From Chelatococcus sp. HY11 (GTDB lineage Bacteria; Pseudomonadota; Alphaproteobacteria; Rhizobiales; Beijerinckiaceae), in contig NZ_JAHBRX010000001.1 in the NCBI RefSeq assembly GCF_018398335.1, forward strand, positions 682,001-746,000: a DNA stretch of 64,000 bases, written 5' to 3'. Of the stretch, positions 28,914 to 39,103 are shown one piece after another. Position numbers and translations under genes: made by a program. Under the pieces are notes generated by a model. That model was not told the origin of the DNA and searched no databases. It worked only from the letters and a program-made list of their open reading frames with translations. The first letter of the stretch is position 1. Each line of letters begins with the position of its first letter.

Positions 28914-30121
28914 GCGTCGCCGCGCAGTTGCTGGAGGAATCTCTCGATATTGTAGAGCTCCTCGATCCGCTCCCGCGCGGCGACGGCCCGGGTCGCGAGC
29001 GCGACTGGCGACCGCCTGATATATCGGAGAATGTCGGCGGCGGCGTCGACATCCGCATCCGCCCAGCGCGCGCCGGGCAGGGCATAGAGCCCGGAGGCGT
29101 CCTCCACCGGAATGAGCGAATAGGGAATGGGAAAGCCGCAGCTGTCATCCACGAATTCGGTGGGAGCCGACCAGTCCGTGACGGCGACGGGAACGCCGAG
29201 CCGCATCGCTTCCGCGATGGGCAGGCCGAAGCCTTCGGAACGGTGCAGGGACAGATAAAGGTCGAGATTGGCGAGCCAGGTGAGGCTCGCCTCCCGCGAC
29301 AGATCCCCGGTGACGAGTTCGAAACGCGGCCCCAGGCGCTGCGCGACCTCCCGCAGTTTCGCCTCGACCGCTGGCGAGGCGGACGGATCACGCACCTTGA
29401 GCGACAGCATGGTATCCGCCTTGGTCGCGAAGGCCTTCTCGAAGGCGGCCACCACGGCGAGCGGGTTCTTGCGGGCTGTCGTCGAGCCGAAGTCACAGGC
29501 AAAGCCAACACGAAAATGGTGGCCGGGCAGGACATGGCTGGCGCGGGTGATCTCCGGCAAGGGCTCGGCGGTCAGCGGATGCACGATTTGGCGCACCGGC
29601 TGTCCGAGGGTCGTGGCGATGGCCGCGCAGCCGAACTGCGAGGTGGAGACGACCTCGTGCAGTAACTTGGCGTCCCGCTTCCAGAAATTCGGGGCGCGCT
29701 CCAGCTCCCAGAACCAGCAGCCGATCACACGCTTGCCGGCGAGAGCCCGTTTGCCGATCGCCCTCAGCGCATGGCCGGTGGTGGGGGGGACGCCGAAGAG
29801 GATCACGGTGCCCGGCCCCTCCGGCAGCGGCGGGCTTTCGATGGGAGGCAGCGCCAGCGGCTGTCGCAGCGCGGCGGTCACATCAGCCGCGAAGACGGGC
29901 TCGCCGCTTGCCTTCAGAGCCTCGAGGGCGAGGCGGGCGGCCTGGCCGAGGCCGGTGGGGGAGCGCAGCACCCCCGCGACGATCCAGGGCGCGGTGGCCT
30001 GCCGTGGCGCGGCCGGGTCCGGGCGCGGACTGATGAGCGCCGCGAGGCGCGCGTAGGCCGCCTGGCGGGGACCTTTGGGCAAGCGGCGCCAGATCGCGTG
30101 GCTGACGGCGTATAAATTCAT
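28910..30121 (-). CDS. glycosyltransferase family 4 protein
   Basis: This is a GT-B enzyme of about 403 residues. An N-terminal amphipathic segment (MNLYAVSHAIWRRLPKGPRQ) precedes the core. The donor half has FRVGFACDFGSTTARKNPLAVVAAF, LSLKVRD and the family loop LDLYLSLHRSEGFGLPIAEAMRLG. The start is unsure: ATGs at 30187, 30130 and 30121 are in frame, none has a strong ribosome site, and I give the shortest. It is the first gene of a two-gene operon (ATGA overlap with the next) and is divergent from gmd, so it probably acts on the same glycan. A GDP-sugar donor is possible but unproven. Confidence 0.83.
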   Translation of the reverse strand: MNLYAVSHAIWRRLPKGPRQAAYARLAALISPRPDPAAPRQATAPWIVAGVLRSPTGLGQAARLALEALKASGEPVFAADVTAALRQPLALPPIESPPLPEGPGTVILFGVPPTTGHALRAIGKRALAGKRVIGCWFWELERAPNFWKRDAKLLHEVVSTSQFGCAAIATTLGQPVRQIVHPLTAEPLPEITRASHVLPGHHFRVGFACDFGSTTARKNPLAVVAAFEKAFATKADTMLSLKVRDPSASPAVEAKLREVAQRLGPRFELVTGDLSREASLTWLANLDLYLSLHRSEGFGLPIAEAMRLGVPVAVTDWSAPTEFVDDSCGFPIPYSLIPVEDASGLYALPGARWADADVDAAADILRYIRRSPVALATRAVAARERIEELYNIERFLQQLRGDA

Positions 30122-30172
30122 GATTTCCATGTCATCGGGCGCGGAGAAGCGCAGCCCGGCTATAGGCCAAAC

Positions 30173-30199
30173 TTGAGTTGCCAGCAATGTTGGTATAGT
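30173..30199 (+). promoter_or_regulatory. candidate promoter for gmd
   Basis: TTGAGT at 30173-30178 and TATAGT at 30194-30199 are separated by 15 bases, about 108 bases before the gmd start. The spacing is short of the ideal 17, so the call is tentative. Confidence 0.35.
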
Positions 30200-30241
30200 C
30201 CGCTCGGGACCGCATTTCGAAGCAGTCTAAACGTCCGTTAG

Positions 30242-31342
<1,101 letters not shown>

Positions 31343-31381
31343 GGTTGAGATAAGGCAGTCGGGCCGCTTGGCTTTTTCGTG

Positions 31382-31407
31382 AGCAACACGGCATCGGCCG
31401 TGTTGCT
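31382..31407. other. 11-base hairpin in the gmd / glycosyltransferase convergent gap
   Basis: AGCAACACGGC at 31382-31392 pairs perfectly with GCCGTGTTGCT at 31397-31407 across a 4-base loop. There is no T-tract on either side in the right place, so it may be a weak transcriptional block for the convergent genes rather than a canonical terminator. Confidence 0.55.
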
Positions 31408-31537
31408 TGAGTGACGGGCAGGGATCCGTCTGTCAGGTGCTGTTGATCCCTTGATAGCGTTCCCGGACCGCATTGCGACCCGCCCCGATCGCTCCCCTCC
31501 AGGGGGGTGTTGCCTCCGGCTCGACCGGCGTGTCCGC

Positions 31538-32860
31538 TCAGGCCTGCCCCGAACCGTCGAACTTGCTTTGATAGTTCATGACGGCCTTGATCTTGGCCGC
31601 TCTCTCGCGGCCGAACATGCGCTCGAGCGCGGTATCCGCGCGCGCCGTCAGGTGGCGATAGGCCATGCTGGAGCGCCGCTCCTCAGCGAGATCCTTGATG
31701 GACAGCAACTGCTCGACATAGGTATCGGGGCCGTGATGCGCCGCCAGATGCCGGAAGCCGTTCAATCCAGTCTGCGCGTAGGCAAAGCGGTCCCGGGCCA
31801 GTGTCGTGAGCACGCGATCAAGGTCCGCCGCCTCGGTGTCCTGTTCGATCTTGATGACGGTCTCGTTGGGCAGGTCGCCATACCAGCCCGTATTGGTGAC
31901 GACGGAGGGCGCCCCGGCGGCCCAGATGCGCATCTGGCTACCCGATGCCTCGCCGATCGAGGGATAGCGCAAGTTGAAGACAAGGTCCGCCCGCGCGATC
32001 GCGCTGTCGAGGATCGGCTCCGCGACAAAGCCGACGATCGACACGAGATCGTCCAGCCGCTGCCGGCGGATTTCGGCGCGGACCGCATCAGGATCCCACA
32101 GTTCGCCGAAGATGCGCAGGCGAAATGGATGCTTTTCCCGGAAGCGCGAGAGCGCTCCCAGTATGCTGAAGAGACGGCGTTGTGGGCCGATGTAGCCGAA
32201 CTGCACGAATTCCAGGACGCCAGATGTCCGCGACTTCGAGGGCGGGTTTGGCGGGGCCTGGAAGGCCAGCGGCAGCCTCAGCGCCCCGACGCCACGCGCC
32301 GTCACGGCCTCCTCGACGGCCCTGGTATGGCATACGACGGCCAGCGAGGCATCGGCGAGATAGTCGATGAACGGATACTGGCGCGCCAGCTCGTCGATAT
32401 GCGGCTTGCCCTTCTCCATGTGCTGCTTGGCGGCGAGCAGCCCGGCGGCCCCATACCGCTGCTCGACGAGGGCAAGGTAGCCCGCAGGGTCCTGCCGACG
32501 GACCATGTAATCCCAATACATCGAGTGGTGATAGCTCAGCTCGTGCGCCACTAGCACGCCCGGCACCTTGAACATGACCTCGCGGATCGCCGCATGGAAG
32601 CGTCCGTCGTTGCCCATGTTGTAGAAGATGAGGTTGCTCTTGTTCAGCTTGCCGAGGTCGATGCTGCGCGGATCATAGACAATGACCTCCGCGTGCCGGG
32701 CCAGCGCGGGGTCGGAGCCCGGCTGGTCGGTCCAGAGCCTCACATCAGCGCGTGCCGACAGGGCGGGCAGGATGCGCGCGGAGAAATGGGCGATATCACT
32801 GCGGGCTGGCGGTAGCGGCGAGAACCAGTCCACCAGCGGACGAGCAGTCTGCGCGGCCAT
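31538..32860 (-). CDS. glycosyltransferase family 4-like protein
   Basis: This 440-residue protein is a GT-B-type glycosyltransferase. The N-terminal half has the WFSPLPPARSDIAHFS opening and an acceptor-side LVAHELSYHHSMYWDYM segment. The donor side has LRIFGELWDPDAV, the loop ADLVFNLRYPSIGEASGSQM and GAPSVVTNTGWYGDLP. It is the third gene of a minus-strand operon; its ATG at 32860 shares one base with the TGA of the glycosyltransferase-methyltransferase fusion (TGATG), so translation is coupled. Linkage and donor are unknown. Confidence 0.82.
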   Translation of the reverse strand: MAAQTARPLVDWFSPLPPARSDIAHFSARILPALSARADVRLWTDQPGSDPALARHAEVIVYDPRSIDLGKLNKSNLIFYNMGNDGRFHAAIREVMFKVPGVLVAHELSYHHSMYWDYMVRRQDPAGYLALVEQRYGAAGLLAAKQHMEKGKPHIDELARQYPFIDYLADASLAVVCHTRAVEEAVTARGVGALRLPLAFQAPPNPPSKSRTSGVLEFVQFGYIGPQRRLFSILGALSRFREKHPFRLRIFGELWDPDAVRAEIRRQRLDDLVSIVGFVAEPILDSAIARADLVFNLRYPSIGEASGSQMRIWAAGAPSVVTNTGWYGDLPNETVIKIEQDTEAADLDRVLTTLARDRFAYAQTGLNGFRHLAAHHGPDTYVEQLLSIKDLAEERRSSMAYRHLTARADTALERMFGRERAAKIKAVMNYQSKFDGSGQA

Positions 32861-35217
32861 CACGCTTCCCGCAGCTCGGGCTGGGCCATGAAGGCCTCGA
32901 AGGTCGCGCGTTTGAGCGGAAGCAGCACGGAGTTCGTCGTGTCGAGGATGTCGAACCACCCATGCCCGAGATGGAACAGGCGGATGCTAGCCGCGCCCTC
33001 GTAACGCTCGGGCTCATCTCCCAGGCGTAGGCGGACGTCGAGCGTTTCACCCGGCCCGACGCTGCGGGGCAGGGCAAGCCGGACAAACTCCTGGGACAGC
33101 TCACCATCGTCGTTGAGCCAGCGAACCTCGAGCTGCACGGGGTCCAGGCCATCGTGAAGCCAGGTTACCGGGCTCTTGTTGGACAGCGAGACCTGCACGT
33201 CCAAATCCGTCGGGCGGCGGCGCGTGGCCAGAATTCCGCCACGATAGCGCCGCGGATCGGAGCTGTAGAGCTCCAGCGGCGCCTCGGAGGGGCGCAGGTT
33301 GCGCGTGCCGCGATAGAGGGTCGTCTCGCCCAACAGAACCGGGTTGCGGCGCCAGGCCATCAGCACGTCGGCGGTCTTGGCCTCGACGGCCTGGTCATAG
33401 ACATCGGCCGTGCTCAGGCGGTCGGTGTCAAAGCCCGCCTTACGCATCAAGAGTTCCACCTCATGGGGCGTCCACTCGCGTTGATGGCGCCCATGGATAC
33501 CCATCAGCGGCATGAAGATGCCGAATGAGTAGGGTGAATGGCCGTTGAGGAGGCGGGCGGCCGACTGATGCGACGTGATGTTGGGCGTCGTCACCAGAAC
33601 CTGGCCGCCTGGGCGCGTGACGCGCGCGATCTCCTCCGCGAAGAAGGCTGGATTGACCGGCAGATGTTCAAGGATCTCCATCGCCAGGACGACATCAAAG
33701 CTCGCGTCGGGGAACGGAAGCCGCTCGCGCTCGACGTTGCACTTGACGCGATGCACGTCGAAATCAGGAACTCCAGCGACCTTGGATTTGATCGTGTAGT
33801 TCATCGGCGCCGCCGAACCGCGCTCCTCGACGGCGGATATCCACACGTCGGGCGCATAGCGCTTCAGCAGTGCGCCAAAGACGTAGGGCTCGGAAGCGCC
33901 GATATCCAGCACGCGCATGCCGGGCTTGAGATCGAGCATTGCGAGCGATGTGAGATAGCGGATGAAGTGGCGCTGGTAGTAGATCACCGCATCCGGCGTA
34001 TTGAACGCCTCGTCGAGTTCGAAAACCTTGCTGAGTTCGGCGACGCTGTTGATCCCCGTCTTCGCGATGACAGGCGCGATGTCCGGAAGCACGGCGCTGG
34101 CGACAACCGCGCTCGGGCTTGGCCTGTGTGCCACGGGAGGCACGTCGATCGCGGTGGCGGCCTCGGTATGCTCGTTCGTGAGCTGCGCGATGACGTTCTG
34201 CCAGGAGATGCCCATCGATTGATAGCGATCCCACGCGGCGGAACCCATCCGCTCGGCCTGCGCGGTGTCCTCCCATATTTCATCCATCGCCGCGGCGAGG
34301 GAGGTTGGATCGGGCGCGGTAATGAAACCGCTTACGCCATCCTCGACGAATTCAAGCGGACCGCCGGAATCCGCGCAGGTCACCACAGCCTTGCGCGACA
34401 GCATCGCCTCAAGCGTCACATAGCCATAGTCCTCATCGCGCGGCGGGTAGACGACGGCCCGGGCGCGGGCGTAGGCGTCCACCATGCCGTCGTCGTTGAT
34501 CGCGCCGCGCCAGATCACGCGGTCGTCGACCCCGAACTTCACGGCAAGCTCATGAAGCTCCCGTTCCTGCTGCGGGTTATCGGCGGCCCCGGCAAACATG
34601 ACCTTGACCGGCGCGCGCGTCCGCGCCAGCGCCTCGACCACCAGCGACTGGCGCTTCGGGAGGGAAAGCCGGCTCGGGAAATAGAGGTAATCCTCGTATC
34701 CACGGCAATCATGGCGTTCCGCGAGCGGCGGGGGATGATACAGCGCCGTGGAGGGTACCCCGTTATACCGTTGCAGCCGCTTGGTCACGTTTTCCGAGAT
34801 GGTGAAAACAGCCTTGGCGCGCCGCATGGCCAGGTTGTCGGCCTGCCGGATGGCATCCCGTGCCAGCTTGCCGTCCTCGTGAAAAAGGAGATCGCCATGG
34901 CCGGAATCCCACTCGTCATAGGCGCCGCGATATTGGTGCAGCAGCCACATCACCATGTTGGGGTGCTGGCCGAGATAGGCGGGGAACTTGAGGCCGATGG
35001 CAAGATCCACCGGGACCGCGTTGTAGTTGCTGAAATCCGTCAGCGTTGCCGCGACCATATGATCGAGCAGCGTCGACGGCGGATACCACTTGAAGGGCAG
35101 CGAGACAATTTCGGCATTGTGCCCGTAGAGACGCAGCTGGTCGCGGAGCCTGTCGGCGAGCAACTCCGCGCCGCCGCGAACGAATGGCACCTGGGCCGTG
35201 ATGATCGCGATGCGCAT
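32860..35217 (-). CDS. fusion protein: glycosyltransferase (GT4) + SAM methyltransferase + C-terminal beta-sandwich
   Basis: This 785-residue multidomain protein combines three modules. A GT4 glycosyltransferase spans about 1-350, with VPFVRGGAELLADRL and the donor loop PPRDEDYGYVTLEAMLSR. A class I methyltransferase spans about 430-605, with MRVLDIGASEPYVFG and FDVVLAMEILEHLP. A beta-sandwich spans about 665-770, with the pattern VSLSNKSPVTW ... LPRSVGPGETLDVRLRL seen in polysaccharide-processing enzymes. Such fusions can add and methylate a sugar, for example to cap a chain, but the reaction here is unknown. The start MRIAIITAQ at 35217 gives a 4-base gap from the upstream methyltransferase. 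Confidence 0.85.
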   Translation of the reverse strand: MRIAIITAQVPFVRGGAELLADRLRDQLRLYGHNAEIVSLPFKWYPPSTLLDHMVAATLTDFSNYNAVPVDLAIGLKFPAYLGQHPNMVMWLLHQYRGAYDEWDSGHGDLLFHEDGKLARDAIRQADNLAMRRAKAVFTISENVTKRLQRYNGVPSTALYHPPPLAERHDCRGYEDYLYFPSRLSLPKRQSLVVEALARTRAPVKVMFAGAADNPQQERELHELAVKFGVDDRVIWRGAINDDGMVDAYARARAVVYPPRDEDYGYVTLEAMLSRKAVVTCADSGGPLEFVEDGVSGFITAPDPTSLAAAMDEIWEDTAQAERMGSAAWDRYQSMGISWQNVIAQLTNEHTEAATAIDVPPVAHRPSPSAVVASAVLPDIAPVIAKTGINSVAELSKVFELDEAFNTPDAVIYYQRHFIRYLTSLAMLDLKPGMRVLDIGASEPYVFGALLKRYAPDVWISAVEERGSAAPMNYTIKSKVAGVPDFDVHRVKCNVERERLPFPDASFDVVLAMEILEHLPVNPAFFAEEIARVTRPGGQVLVTTPNITSHQSAARLLNGHSPYSFGIFMPLMGIHGRHQREWTPHEVELLMRKAGFDTDRLSTADVYDQAVEAKTADVLMAWRRNPVLLGETTLYRGTRNLRPSEAPLELYSSDPRRYRGGILATRRRPTDLDVQVSLSNKSPVTWLHDGLDPVQLEVRWLNDDGELSQEFVRLALPRSVGPGETLDVRLRLGDEPERYEGAASIRLFHLGHGWFDILDTTNSVLLPLKRATFEAFMAQPELREA

Positions 35218-35221
35218 GGCC

Positions 35222-36415
35222 TCAAACCCCCGGCTTGCGGGCGAGGACTGCGTAGTCACGCGGCCCGAAGAGCAGTCGCGCCACATCCTGCGGCAAGCTG
35301 CCGTCGCGCAGATAACGGTCGCGCCAGGGATGGGGATGAAGCGGACGGATCTTCACAGGTGTGAAACCGATCACTTCCATCAGGCAGGTGGTGAGCTCGG
35401 GAGGCAGCGGCTTGATATGGGTCGGGTCGAGGTGGAAGCTGAAAGCGCCCACCAGAAGGCTCTCTGGGTTGGGTGTTTCGAACAGCGCCAGTCCACCCGG
35501 CGCCAGCACCCGCATGACTTCGGACGCGAACTGCGTCAGCACCGCAAAGGGAAGGTGCTCGATGAGGTGGAAAGCGGAAATCATCGGTATCGATGCGGGG
35601 GGCTGCTCCTTCAGCCAGGCGAGGGCGTCGGCGTTCAGCACCGGCAGCCCGTGCGCGCGCGCGCTGGCGAGTTGCGCTTCGTTGTTGTCGACACCCAGGC
35701 AACGGATCCCCGCGCGTGACAGCACCTCGAGCCATTCTCCACGGCCACAGCCGAGATCCACCACGGGGCCTGTGCTGCCGACCGCGCCAATAGTTTCCTG
35801 GGCTTCCGGCAGGAAAACAGAGACCCGTTCGCGAATGTCCTCACGCGAACCGCGAAAGCGGTCCTCGAACGTGGCATAGAACGTCGTCAGGAGCGGATCC
35901 GGGGTGCCATCGGCCTTATCCTGGAGATCGGCTCGCGAGGTGCCCGCCGGCAGCTTCCGCACGTCCTCGAGCAGGAGCGAGAGGCGATGGGCAAGCTCGG
36001 TATATGAGCGCCGGGACGCGCCCCACTCGTGGTCGCCCCGGTCCATGACATCGGCCACGCGCTGCTCCAGTCCCTGCATGCGCAGGTCCAGCCGCTGCAC
36101 CGTCTGGCCGACGGTTCCCTGAATGCTCGCTTCCGAACGGGCCTGCAATTCGGCGAAGCGTTGGTCTATGCGGCGGGGGTCGATGACAGAGCGAATCTCG
36201 TTTTCGATGACCGCGCGCATATCGCGGACTTCATACTCGACACGGGTGAGGCGCTCGGCAAGATCCGCCATGTCATGGCCAAGCCGTGGCAGTTCCAGAC
36301 GCGCCGCGCGTGCCAGGGCCACCGGCGCGGTGGCCAGCTGATATGTGCGCCGAATGAGGGGGCCGAAGAATGGAATGCGTGCGACGCCAATCTTAAGTTT
36401 CAAGAGTAGGGACAC
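35222..36415 (-). CDS. coiled-coil class I methyltransferase
   Basis: This 397-residue protein has a basic N-terminal segment (MSLLLKLKIGVARIPFFGPLIRR) that may contact the membrane, then a long helical, probably coiled-coil region (about 45-165) and a C-terminal SAM-dependent methyltransferase domain with VDLGCGRGEWLEVLSRAG, HLIEHLPF and LAPGGLALFETPNPES. This layout recalls chain-terminating or length-controlling methyltransferases of O-antigen systems such as WbdD, but no kinase domain is present. It heads a three-gene operon, 4 bases before the fusion gene. The substrate is unknown. Confidence 0.82.
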   Translation of the reverse strand: MSLLLKLKIGVARIPFFGPLIRRTYQLATAPVALARAARLELPRLGHDMADLAERLTRVEYEVRDMRAVIENEIRSVIDPRRIDQRFAELQARSEASIQGTVGQTVQRLDLRMQGLEQRVADVMDRGDHEWGASRRSYTELAHRLSLLLEDVRKLPAGTSRADLQDKADGTPDPLLTTFYATFEDRFRGSREDIRERVSVFLPEAQETIGAVGSTGPVVDLGCGRGEWLEVLSRAGIRCLGVDNNEAQLASARAHGLPVLNADALAWLKEQPPASIPMISAFHLIEHLPFAVLTQFASEVMRVLAPGGLALFETPNPESLLVGAFSFHLDPTHIKPLPPELTTCLMEVIGFTPVKIRPLHPHPWRDRYLRDGSLPQDVARLLFGPRDYAVLARKPGV

Positions 36416-36680
36416 GTATTGCTACCTCGACTGCCGCTCGATACTGACAATGGCTCTGCGATTGGAAAGCAGGTCCATATCAGCGCCACATTCTGGATAT
36501 TGCACAGCATGCTGTTTCCAGCAGATGGCGCCTGTTGGCCTAGCTATATGACTGCGCCTGCCTAAGCAACGCCCGATATGGGCCTTGCGATCAAGGCAGG
36601 GGCGCATGTTTACCGCGCTTTGACACTGTTTGGTTAAGAACCTTCATTCGCGTTGCCGCGACAGGAAAATTGAGATTCTC

Positions 36681-37889
36681 ATGGTTGTTTCAGTCTGCGT
36701 GGATGTGACACCGGTGCGATCGCGCCTCACCGGAATTGGTCACTATACGCTTGAGGTCGTCAAGGCGATATTTGATATTTCTCAGAATGAGTTATCGCGC
36801 AGTAATAATAACGATGAGGTAAGAGTTGACGTATTTGATGGCTTCCGGGTGAGGTCTATCGAGGAATTCGTCTCTTTTTCAAGAGCGCGCGAGAGCGGTA
36901 GTGGCCAATATTGGGGAGATAGGCTCGAGAAGCAGATAGGTATCCGCGCACGCGCTGTATTCGAGCGCTATGGCGGAGCGCTGGCGCGGCGCTACCACGG
37001 CCGCATCGGCCGGGGGCGCTATGACGTCTTCCATGCCATGAATTTCTTCGCGCCAGCGCCGCTCGGGCGGGTGACGATCCCCGAGATCTACGACATGTCG
37101 GTGTTGCGCCATCCCAATCTCCATCCGGAGGAACGCGTGCGGTGGTTCAACAACCGGCTCGCCTCCATTGCGGAAGCTCCGCGCGTGCTGACGATTTCAG
37201 AGTTTTCCGCCCGTGAGATCACCGATCTCATCGGGATTCCGCCAGAGCGCATACGTGTCGCCTATCCGGGCGTCGACACGCGCTTTTTTGAGCGGGAGCA
37301 GGTCGAGGATGGCGCTGTCCTGTCACGCTTCGGGATCACCAAAGGCCAATATGCCCTCAGCGTATCGACGCTTGAGCCTCGCAAGAACCTGCGCACGCTC
37401 GTCGATGCCTATTGCCGTCTGCCCGCGGAGCGCCGTGCGTCCATGCCGCTCGTTCTGGTTGGAGGGGCTGGCTGGGGCGAAATGCATTGGCCGGCAGCCA
37501 CCGAGGCCCTCGTGCGCGACGGGCAGATTCGCTTCACCGGATATGTCGACGATGTGGTGTTGCGCACGCTCTATCGCGGCGCGGCGGGCTTCTTCTATCC
37601 GTCGATCTACGAGGGATACGGGATGCCGGTGACTGAGGCGCTTGCCTGCGGATCCCGGGTCGTCGTCGCCAGCGGCGGAGCCGTGGAAGAGGCCGCCCTT
37701 GGCCAGGGTTTACTGGTCGATCCGCTCGATACGCCCGCGTGGACACGGGCTTTCGAGCAGATCGGCGACGAGGCGGGCGGTGAAACCGAGGCGATGCGGG
37801 ATGTCCGCCGTACCGCTGCAGCTCATCGCAACTGGCGGGAGACGGCCCGCATCACGCGGGACGTCTATATCGAGGCGGCAACGTCCTGA
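36681..37889 (+). CDS. glycosyltransferase family 4 protein
   Basis: This 402-residue GT-B enzyme shows the classic GT4 layout: N-terminal VDVTPVRSRLTGIGHYTLEVV, mid-protein FHAMNFFAPAPLGRVTIPEIYD, then LSVSTLEPRKNLRTLVDAY, LVLVGGAGWGE and the family loop AAGFFYPSIYEGYGMPVTEALACG. It is related to mannosyl- and rhamnosyl-transferases. The ATG at 36681 is preferred over an in-frame GTG-type start at 36630. The first 250 bases are clearly lower in GC than the rest and encode a Ser/Asn-rich insert (SRSNNNDEVR). It is divergent from the methyltransferase operon. Confidence 0.85.
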   Translation: MVVSVCVDVTPVRSRLTGIGHYTLEVVKAIFDISQNELSRSNNNDEVRVDVFDGFRVRSIEEFVSFSRARESGSGQYWGDRLEKQIGIRARAVFERYGGALARRYHGRIGRGRYDVFHAMNFFAPAPLGRVTIPEIYDMSVLRHPNLHPEERVRWFNNRLASIAEAPRVLTISEFSAREITDLIGIPPERIRVAYPGVDTRFFEREQVEDGAVLSRFGITKGQYALSVSTLEPRKNLRTLVDAYCRLPAERRASMPLVLVGGAGWGEMHWPAATEALVRDGQIRFTGYVDDVVLRTLYRGAAGFFYPSIYEGYGMPVTEALACGSRVVVASGGAVEEAALGQGLLVDPLDTPAWTRAFEQIGDEAGGETEAMRDVRRTAAAHRNWRETARITRDVYIEAATS

Positions 37890-37925
37890 CGCCGGCGGTA
37901 GTAAAAAATAATACGTGGATAATTT

Positions 37926-38849
37926 TTACGACGACGCGTGACGGCCTGCGATGCGGCGGCAGTGATTCAATGCCGCCTCGATCAAATTGTCGCTCGCCTC
38001 CGGCGTACGGAAAGCCGAATGGGCGGAGAGGGTCACATTGTCGAGGCCGGTCAGCGGGTGCGTGGCGGGCAGGGGCTCCGTCTCATAGACGTCGAGCGCC
38101 GCATGGGCGAGCTTGCCTGACCTGAGCGCCTCGATCATCGCGGTCTCGTCGACGAGAGCGCCGCGTGCCGTATTCACCAGGATGGCGCCATCCCGAACCT
38201 TGGCCAGCCGCTCACGCGAGAGAAATCCCCGGGTTTCGTCGTTGAGCAGAAGATGCAGCGACAGGACGTGGCTCTCCGCGAGCAAGGTGTCCATGTCGAC
38301 GAAGGTGACGCCGGGGCAGCTCTTGGCGCTGCGATTCCAGGCGAGTACGCGCATGCCCGCACCCGCGGAGAGGCGCGCCATTTCCGCCGCTATACCACCG
38401 AAGCCGATCAGCCCGAGGGTCTTGCCGGTGAGTTGCACGCCGTTCGTCAGGCGCCACTGCCCGGCCCGGATCCCGCGATCCATGAGTGTGAAGCCCTTGG
38501 CCGCAGCCCACATCAGGGCAAAAGCACATTCGGCAACCGCCGTGTCGCCATAGCCGCGGATGAGATGCACGGTGATTCCGAGGGCGGCGAGCTCCTCCAC
38601 ATTCATGTAGGAGCGCGCGCCCGTACCGAGGAAGACCACGTGCTTCAGCCCCATGCATTGGCGGGCGATCTCGGTCGGAAAATGCGTGTGATCGATCAGC
38701 GCGATCTCCGCATCCGCGATGACACCCGGCAATGCCGCCGGGCGGATATCCGGCTGACGGTTGATATGCAGAGAAATGTCATCAGGGCGATGAAGTCGCT
38801 CGGCGACTGCGGCAAGGGTGGGGCTGGCATCGACAAAAACGGCCTTCAC
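37926..38849 (-). CDS. D-2-hydroxyacid dehydrogenase
   Basis: This 307-residue NAD(P)-dependent enzyme reduces a 2-oxo acid to a D-2-hydroxy acid or the reverse. It has the nucleotide-binding GKTLGLIGFGGIAAEMARL and the catalytic triad of the family: Arg in VNTARGALVDE, Glu in DVYETEPLP and His in LSAHSAFRTPEA. It lacks the ACT domain of full-length SerA. It starts with GTG at 38849 (reading KAVFVDAS). It is convergent with the glycosyltransferase gene, 36 bases away, and has no obvious partner. The substrate is not predictable. Confidence 0.88.
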   Translation of the reverse strand: MKAVFVDASPTLAAVAERLHRPDDISLHINRQPDIRPAALPGVIADAEIALIDHTHFPTEIARQCMGLKHVVFLGTGARSYMNVEELAALGITVHLIRGYGDTAVAECAFALMWAAAKGFTLMDRGIRAGQWRLTNGVQLTGKTLGLIGFGGIAAEMARLSAGAGMRVLAWNRSAKSCPGVTFVDMDTLLAESHVLSLHLLLNDETRGFLSRERLAKVRDGAILVNTARGALVDETAMIEALRSGKLAHAALDVYETEPLPATHPLTGLDNVTLSAHSAFRTPEASDNLIEAALNHCRRIAGRHASS

Positions 38850-39103
38850 GCGGATGGGTCCTTATGTGGCGGCGAGCGGACAGTTCACTCCACGCGCTGC
38901 GAAACGGCGAGATGGTCGCAGTGCGCATATCCAATCCGGAGCAGTGCTCGCTCAAAGACAGAGCTTCACCCCGATACGATCGGAGTGCCGTCACTCTAGA
39001 GTATGCGGACGGCAGCATGAACCGCTTTTCCCCCTTAAAGGGGCGTATTCATGCTGAAAACAGTTCTCTCCGCTGCTTGGATGATCATCACGTGCAGGAG
39101 CTT

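Noticed and set aside
31382-31407. canonical rho-independent terminator after gmd
   Set aside because: The stem is perfect, but neither strand has a T-tract after it; listed only as a hairpin.
33538-35364. 608-codon plus-strand open frame
   Set aside because: It is fully antisense to the glycosyltransferase-methyltransferase fusion, whose domains are recognisable; the plus-strand translation is low-complexity Arg/His/Gly.
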